Below are positions 57,339-64,000 of a stretch of 64,000 nucleotides of DNA, piece after piece (within the stretch, counting starts at the first letter, position 1; the number at the start of each line of letters is the position of its first letter). Below the pieces are notes generated by a model. The model made no database searches and was not told where the DNA came from. It saw only the letters and a program-made list of their open reading frames with translations. Made by a program: the position numbers and the translations under genes. The DNA is from Trichobilharzia regenti (lineage: Eukaryota > Platyhelminthes > Trematoda > Strigeidida > Schistosomatidae). The stretch covers positions 14,863,517 to 14,927,516 of the forward strand of contig OX235263.1 in assembly GCA_944472135.2 (NCBI GenBank), read 5' to 3'.

Positions 57339-59697
57339 CGGATGTTTCTAGCTGGCGGTAAAACCATCACGTCCCCAGCTCGATCAGGAAACTAAATCCC
57401 TATTTGAGGAAGAACTAGTTAAACACATATCTGAGTTCGACAGCTGTGCTTACCCTGAAGAAGCTTGGAAGAATATTCAGTCAGCCATAGATGCAGCTGT
57501 GAATGAGGTAAACCCAAAGGTGGGTAAAAACCATTGGATCTCTACCGCCTCATCCGAACTGATTGATGCAAGAAGATTTATTCCGGCGAGCTCCGAAATC
57601 AACGAGGAGCGAAAGCTACACAGAAGGAAACTTACGAAAAGCCTCCGCAAGGACCGTGAACAGTGGTGGGTAACAAAGGCGAAAGGGATGGAAAAAGCAT
57701 CGGCGATAGGCAACACTAGGCAACTATTTAGACTCATCAGGGAAACGGGAGGGAGAAGGCAAATCATAAGTGAGACTATTTCTGAGAAAAATGGCTGCTT
57801 AATTAGCTCTCAGGACAGACGCCTCGAACGCTGGAAAGAACACTTTGAGGAACAATTCAACCTGCCTACAGCCACACTGAACCTCCCCGCCATCCAGCAC
57901 ACACCCGAATGGGATATAGACACAGGTGCCCCTTCCCTAACTGAGGTTACTAAAGCTGTCACCAATCTGAAACTAGGCAAAGCAGCGGGACCTGATGGAA
58001 TGACGCCAGAGGTATTTAAATACGGTGGAGACAGTTTACTGTCTGCATTAACTGAGGTACTAGGCAGCGTCTGGGAATCAGAAGAAGTACCATCGGGTTG
58101 GTGTAAGTCACTGATTATCCCCATATACAAGAAGGGAGACAAGTCTTCCTGTGATAATCACAGAGGGATTAGCTTGACTAATATAGTATCTAAAGTCCTA
58201 GGCTCAATAATAATGCGTAGACTAAGTGGTGCTCGGGAGGCACAAACACGAGAGAGACAGGCAGGCTTTAGACCAGGAAGAGGGTGTATTGATCATATAT
58301 TCACCCTTCGACAGATTATTGAACATGGGCATTCCTAACGGCGTCCAACAATCGTTACATTTCTTGACCTAAATGCGGAATTCGATTGTGTCGACCAAGA
58401 GGTACTCTGGCGATGCTTGGCTGTAAAGGGAATGCCGAGAAAATACATTCCACTGTTTAAGGCACTCTACTCCTACTCATGCAGCCAGATGAGGGCTTAC
58501 GGCGAGTTGTTATCTGAAGTGGTGACAACTAGTGGTGTCCGTCAAGGATGCCCATTATTCCCTTTTCTAATCAGTTTCGTCATAGATGTACTAATGGGAC
58601 ATAACCCTAAGTGACTTCAGCGACTCAGGGATTGACTTGCTACCAGGGAATAATCTCGTTGACTTAGAATGTGCAGACGATATAGTCGTTCTAGGTGAAG
58701 ACGCTGACAAAATGCAGAGTCTTCTAAACACCTCCATCTGCAATCTACGAATGTTTGGCATGCGATTCGCTCCCGCCAAATGCAAGATGATGTTACAAGA
58801 CTGGACTGCAGCGACTCCTAGATTAGAAATAGGGAATGAAGTGGTAGAGCACGTTGACCGCTTCACTTATTTGGAAAGTAACATCAGCCAGCGTCATTGG
58901 GTTGATCTCTGACGAAATCTCAGCACGGATACAGAGGGCTCGTTTCGCATTTGCCAGTTTACGCCGTCTCTGGCGTAGACGAGATATTCGACTATCGACC
59001 AAAGGGCGGGTTTACTGCCCATCAGTCCACTCTGTCCTCCTTTATGGCTGTGAGACCTGGCCATTGAAAGCGAAAGACATGAAAAGGTTAGCTGTCTTTG
59101 ATCATAGGTGCCTGCGTTCTATCTCCCATGTGAAGTGCTATAATAAGGTGAGCAATATTGAGGTTAGGCGTCGAGTTCTAGATAAACAGGGGAAATCACT
59201 CGACGAAGTTGTGAAGTTACAAAGACTGAGATGGTTAGGACATGTGTATGCCTAGTCATCGCCTTCCTCGACGGGCAATTTTAGCGGATATAGAGTCAGG
59301 CTGGAAAAGAGCCAGTGGCGGTCAAACAAAAACATGGCACCAGTCAATGAAATCTACAACAGTTAGTCTAAACCACGTAGGAAGGTGTAGACTTCCTGAC
59401 TGGTTGGGGTCCTCGGGACGGTAAAAACAAATGGTTGGAAACAATTGGTGACATGGCTCAAAATCGTTCTCAGTGGCGCAGATGCATCCACTCCTTGTGA
59501 CTTATGATTTCTAATGAAACTGTTTTGTTCTTCGTTATTACTCTTCCTTTGTCTCACACCTCTGTTTACTGTTTCTATTATGCTTTTCTTGTACTTTCTT
59601 CTCTTACTTTGTGTGCTACATGGAGTGTGGCGACTTGAACTTCCGCACATTTGTGCAAAGTTCTATGTCGAAAACAGACAGACAGACGGATGTTTCT
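57339..59697 (+). mobile_element. RTE (SR2-like) LINE, 5'-truncated copy with 11-bp target duplication
   Basis: 57350-59686 is flanked by CGGATGTTTCT at 57339-57349 and 59687-59697, a perfect duplication. It encodes the RT and C-terminal part: GKAAGPDGMTPEVFKYGG, RERQAGFRPGRGCIDHIF, TTSGVRQGCPLFPFLISF, the degraded catalytic box LECADDIVVLGED, and C-terminal CETWPLKAKDMKRL with RLRWLGHVYAMPSHRLPRRA. Frameshifts or stops near 58335, 58615, 58910 and 59255 inactivate it. It supplies the reference for the RTE fragments elsewhere in the window. Confidence 0.9.
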
Positions 59698-59859
59698 GCA
59701 GTCGGACAGAGTTTCAGTCATTGCATTCTACTAGAAACGCAGTTGGATTTCTTAAGACACTAAGAAACCAATGGCTTAAGACTGTTATTAATATGACTCA
59801 AAGACGTTCTCACAAGCAAAAGTGCACCCAGATTCATTAAATCTTCATGTTTCATGTTT

Positions 59860-60035
59860 CATGTTGTCATGTTATTTTATTCCCTTGGGTTTCTAGTGGA
59901 ACGTAGGACTTTACTAGCGTGTCTCCACTTCATATCCTATTATCTGCGATTGCTTAGAAGCTCTTATCTTCTCTTCACACGATCTCCTCCATGTCACCCT
60001 CGGACGCCCAACTCGTTGTCATCTTGAAATGTGAA
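59860..60035 (-). mobile_element. RTE-like family 2, 3' end, degenerate
   Basis: The reverse complement shares the GGGTGACATGGAGGAGATCG-like block with 5990-6040 and ends near GTTCCAC. Heavily eroded. Confidence 0.5.
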
Positions 60036-60119
60036 AATTTAAGGGTAGCAACTGGATTTGTTAAAATCTGACATTCGGACTAAATTGCAATCAACTCAAA
60101 ATTAGACAAACCCATTTCA

Positions 60120-60640
60120 ATGGTGTAGCGTCGGTGGCACAGCGGTTAGGACGCTCGCCGACCATGCATATGGTCCGGGGTTCGATCCCCAGCCACTGAC
60201 GCTTTCCTTTACCTCGCTAAGCTAGTAGAGAGACTGGGTAAAGTGGAGAGGTTGGGCATGAGGCTAGCAACCCCATCCTGTAAAAACAATTACCACTGTA
60301 ACAACAGAAGACAAGGGCCGGAAACAGATAGTTTTATTATGGAAACCAGCACGTATTTATATATATTTCATGTACATTATTATAGCTTATTCAAGCAGAC
60401 AAACACAGTCTTCTGATTGGTTGATTCTGGTTTCTCGGTAAGTTAAGCCATATATCTGCGAATCTGATTTGCCCACGTTAAGTCTGCTGTGATTGGTTGT
60501 TGAATCAGCCTCGTTCATATTTTCTCACGGCCAATATTAGTGACCTAGAAATTGACGTAAATTAATGTCTACCAATTGGCTAGCAGCCTGCTCTCACCAC
60601 ACCACTGCTACAGAAACTTCAAGCATCTGGCTTGAAGAAA
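60120..60640 (+). mobile_element. SINE family 2, split by a solo LTR
   Basis: The tRNA-like head at 60126-60200 has TGGCACAGCGG and GGTTCGATCCC. The body follows with GGGCATGAGGCTAGCAACCCC. The SINE resumes after the LTR with TGCTACAGAAACTTCAAGC, as in the uninterrupted copy at 46347-46562. 60641-60860 is unassigned. Confidence 0.8.
60297..60601 (-). mobile_element. solo LTR, family X, inserted in SINE family 2
   Basis: 305 bp, TGTGGTGAGAG...GTTGTTACA on the minus strand. A 4-bp target duplication, CCAC, is at 60293-60296 and 60602-60605. The uninterrupted SINE at 46347 confirms the empty site. Confidence 0.85.
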
Positions 60641-60863
60641 TTTAAATCATTTCACTTTATCCTAAATACTGCGCTGAAGATGTCGTCCAGAAAGACGATG
60701 AAAGCTCCGCAATTAAACCAAGGAGCTCAGAGAACACTATCAATTCCAAATCATCCACCTGAGTTACAAATCTTTTCTATTACTGGTTTTTTAAGCCTGA
60801 ACTCTCTTGTTACCTGACACTACGTAATATTTGCAAGTATGTTAAAATTGTTCTGTACATAAA

Positions 60864-62970
60864 ATGAATAATTTCTTTAAGTTGTACTCAGCTGATAAGA
60901 CGCCATATCTCAAAAAGCTACGTAGAGATAAAGAACTGTTGTTCAAAACAAATGATAAGTCAAGTGTAAAAAAGTTAAATACTCTGATAAAACTCGAAAT
61001 GCAAAGACTAAATGTTTTATATAATCAAAGATTTTTGTCATGTAGTTTGTGAAAACTTTTCAAAGAAATTACTAACGGTAAGCGATGTACTTCCGTCCCA
61101 TCTCTTAATGTTGATACTCTTAATAAGTCTTTCATACGCTCTTCTGTCGATATCCTTCCTAATGCTACAAATCATACAGACAATAATTTTAGTAGTTTTA
61201 ATACCCTTGATGTGCTTAAATGTCTCCGGTCTCTTAAGCCTTCCCAAAGCCTTGGTCCTGACGGCATACCTGCCATTGTCCTCAGGAACTGTGCTGATAT
61301 TTTGTGTTACCCTCTTATTAACATTTTTAATGCTTCCTTTTCCTGTAACGTTCTACCTTTTGCATGGAAAAACATTAGAATTATCCCCACACCAGAACCA
61401 TCTTCTGGTACTGATATAAAATTTCGGCTTATTGCAATTACTTTTCCTTTCTTAAAATTGATGGAAAAATTACTTTTACTTCGTCTTGAACTTCATTGAA
61501 ACCTTTTAATGATCCTAAACAATTTACATATAAACATGGTAGAAGTACCTTATATGCTGTGGTAGTCTTATGTCATAATGTTGTTTCTTGTTTGGACAAA
61601 GGTGCCAAATATGTTCGTGGTGCTTTCCTAGACTACACATCTGCTTTTGACTCTGTACCTAGGGGCCTTTTATTAAATAAACTTTCGTTGACGCAGACAG
61701 GATCCTGTTCTAAGAGTTGGTTGCATTCTTATTTTTCTGATAGAATGCAGTATGCTGTATATGATGGCAAATCTTCTCCTGCCTCGCTTACAAAAGCCGG
61801 TGTTCCTCAAGGTGCCATCCTCTCTCCTTTTCTTTTTTCTTTCTTCCTACACGACCTACCTCATTTAAACGAAACTAACTTTATCAAATATGCAGATGAT
61901 CTGACCGTATCACTTCCGAGTCTGACTGCTCCAAACTTAATAGCTTTTTTGTGGACATCAGAAAGTGGGCTAAGCCAAATGGTCTTATGTTAAATCTTTC
62001 CAAACGTCAGGCAGTTTAACCTTACTTTCAAGTATCGACGTGACATACATGAACTAGTTAGTTCCCATGATGCCTGTAGCATAGATGGCACTGAAATTGA
62101 AACCATGTTAAGCATTAAATACCTTGAATTAGTTCTTTCCTGTGACCTTTCACGGTCATCCCATATCTTATCAATCTCTAAGAAAATATTTTGTCTTACC
62201 TTCTATATTAAAAAGTTAAGACAATCAGGTATCAACCAACCTTTACTTCTGCAGTTTGTAAAAACTCCTGTATTTTACCTATTGTACACTATTGCTCTCG
62301 ATTAATCTTTCCTGGGCTTCTCAAAAAAGACTATATCATATTACGAAGGGTATTAAATGCTGTGAGTAGGGTTTGTGGTATGCCACTGCATGAGCTTGCC
62401 AATATTATAGTCGAGAGACATATAAAATCCTGTACAAAATGGGCAGAGGCCGTACTGTCAGACCCCCTGCACCTTCTTTATTCACAACTATCCCCTTGCA
62501 TCTCATCAGGTAGGACGAGAAGTCAATATAAGAAGTTATATGCTTGCACCACTAAGTACAAAAATTCTACAATACCGTATTTTATGTGATGGAGACACTG
62601 TTAGACGAGAGACATATAAGTTGCTATGTAATTAGCAAAGTGAATCGACCCTTTCATTGTTCATCTTCCTGTAATTTTATGGTGTCACACTTTCTATCGT
62701 TTAATTATAACTTTGCTATTTTATTTTAGTTGTTATTACTGTTATTACTATCATTTTATACGTATGCATATTTTTCTCCGTATCGCATACTGTAATTTGC
62801 TACATAGCTGCTATAACAACGTTTTGTTATTACTATTATGTAATGTTCATATTTTTTTTGTCGTTTTGAGTAAATTAGATGTAATATTGTACTGAATGCT
62901 GTAAATTCCTTTCTGTATCATTAGTGCTATTTTTGGAATAAAGCAAAAATTGTAATTATTATTATATTAT
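60864..62970 (+). mobile_element. Rex1-like LINE, 5'-truncated and decayed
   Basis: Closely related to the element at 24904-28165. RT segments: LRSLKPSQSLGPDGIPAIVL, VRGAFLDYTSAFDSVPRGLL, KAGVPQGAILSPFLFSFF and FIKYADDLTVSL. Stops and shifts occur near 61050, 61200, 61497, 61990 and 62300. The 3' tail (62640-62970) is AT-rich and ends in TTATTATTATATTAT. The endonuclease domain is missing. Confidence 0.85.
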
Positions 62971-62990
62971 GAAGATACCATGATTGAGAA

Positions 62991-63743
62991 CCACTTAGTT
63001 TTCGAATAAAAATACAAGTTAATGAAATGATAGTGTATCATAAGAAATACAGTTAACGTGTTACATAAATTAATGATTATTTGGTGACACAGTCAAAGCC
63101 CACTGCTATAAATTATTAATATAATCCACAGGGGTGTTCACTGCTGGAGTCGTATCTACTAGTGTGGTGAGAGTTGGCTGCAAGCTAAAATTGTAGACAA
63201 CAATTCACGTCAATGTTCACGTCCCGAGTCAGGGTCATCAGAAAAACAATAACAAAGCTTAACCTTAAGAATATCACAATGGAGTTAACGTGTGGAAACA
63301 TGATTCGCAGATATATAGCCTCATTTTGTGAGAATCGGCCACAAAGCAATAACAGAATAACCTTCAACAAGCAAACAACCAATTAGGAGACGTTGATTTT
63401 CCGCTAACAATAATGTACATTATAATACATAAATACCTCTTGATTCTCTCAATAAACGATCTGTTACCTGGCCTTTGTCTTTTGTCCTTACATTAGTAGA
63501 AGCTGTGCACTGGTTGTAGGATAGTCTTCGGATGAGAATGAGAGGTTCCTGCAAAATACAACACGGTTTGTAGTGAAGTAAGTATACAGTATGGACCGGT
63601 GAGAAGACGAAGCGTCGAGCAGCACACTGTATTTTAGACTGTACTTCAAAGTTACGTATATATTTCACAATGAATCGTCTTAAACAAAAGCTGTGTACAA
63701 TGCTCCCATTTTTAACCTCTAAAAAACTGTACCAGACCCCACA
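62991..63743 (-). repeat. R1 LTR-like repeat, copy D, split by a solo LTR
   Basis: Diverged copy of the repeat at 45874-46346, sharing AATATAATCCA, GTCTTCGGAT and TACAACACGG blocks. On the minus strand it starts TGTGGGG. It is interrupted by the family X LTR at 63163-63492. Confidence 0.65.
63163..63492 (+). mobile_element. solo LTR, family X, inserted in R1 copy D
   Basis: 330 bp, TGTGGTGAGAG...CCTTACA. Flanked by CTAG (63159-63162) and TTAG (63493-63496), a 4-bp target duplication with one change. Removing it restores the R1 alignment. Confidence 0.8.
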
Positions 63744-63779
63744 GGTGTATGATAATTAACAGATAAACATGAATAAGGT

Positions 63780-63932
63780 CAGACCATGTATCTGCGAATC
63801 ATATCTCCCCATGCAAAGCTTTCTGTGATTGGTTGTCGAGTTAGTCTTTGTTCTTGTTTTTTCTCATGACCAAGATTTGGGACGTTGAAGTGCTGTCTAC
63901 CAGCTTTGGCTAGCAGACAGCTCTCACCAAAC
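63780..63932 (-). mobile_element. LTR family X, truncated
   Basis: The reverse complement matches the first half of the 63163 LTR, from TTTGGTGAGAG through the ATCTGCGAAT-like block. The other half is missing. 63933-64000 shows nothing recognised. Confidence 0.6.
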
Positions 63933-64000
63933 TAGTACTCACTAGTCGTAGACTCATCCAGAATAATGAAACATTAGAACAAGCAATAAAGGTTAATAAA

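Noticed and set aside
60126..60200. possible genuine tRNA gene
   Set aside because: Box A and box B are present, but the acceptor and anticodon stems do not pair properly, and the unit is the head of a dispersed SINE also found at 46347 and 51150.

Overview
The window reads as repeat-rich nuclear DNA of a flatworm, most probably a Schistosoma species. This rests on split eukaryotic genes with 33-37 bp introns, a tRNA-derived SINE that carries a hammerhead-ribozyme motif (as in the schistosome SM-alpha family), several Penelope-like elements, RTE/CR1/Rex1-like LINEs, a CsRn1/Boudicca-like Ty3/gypsy element and BEL/Pao sequences. The species cannot be fixed from the sequence alone.

Two cellular genes are supported. 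(1) On the minus strand at 16468-18854 lie the first five coding exons of cytosolic aspartate aminotransferase (GOT1 type). The three introns nearest the start are 37, 35 and 33 bp. The C-terminal exons were not found. (2) On the plus strand at 46811-55383 lies a complete six-exon ARMT1/DUF89 carbohydrate-phosphatase gene, predicted at 482 aa. Its first three introns are 35, 36 and 34 bp. Its last two introns are about 2.9 and 4.1 kb and are filled with SINE, RTE and Penelope sequence.

Nearly all the rest is mobile DNA. 1-16.4 kb: Penelope copies (1-245, 6.8-9.4 kb, 10.1-11.0 kb), RTE 3' ends, degenerate SINEs and two copies of a DNA element with long terminal inverted repeats. 19.5-31.1 kb: a decayed CR1-like LINE split by a Rex1-like LINE on the opposite strand that keeps an open frame of about 933 codons. 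32-34.2 kb: an unidentified decayed coding segment, then a BEL gag remnant carrying a solo LTR of its own family. 36.2-46.3 kb: a nested stack. A Ty3/gypsy element on the minus strand lies between two LTR-like repeats; one repeat holds a SINE, that SINE holds a 4.0 kb BEL-type element with identical LTRs, and the gypsy pol holds a solo BEL LTR. 56-63.9 kb: an RTE copy with an 11-bp target duplication, Penelope endonuclease remnants, a second SINE family, a 5'-truncated Rex1-like LINE and solo LTRs of a third LTR family.

The least conventional object is the 37412-41411 element. It encodes only a Gag-like protein with a hydrophobic C-terminal segment, has no pol, and carries a 41-nt hairpin three times at about 190-bp spacing. 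All coordinates come from reading by eye. Exon junctions are set by GT-AG rules, reading frame and family conservation; repeat edges are approximate unless a target duplication is given.
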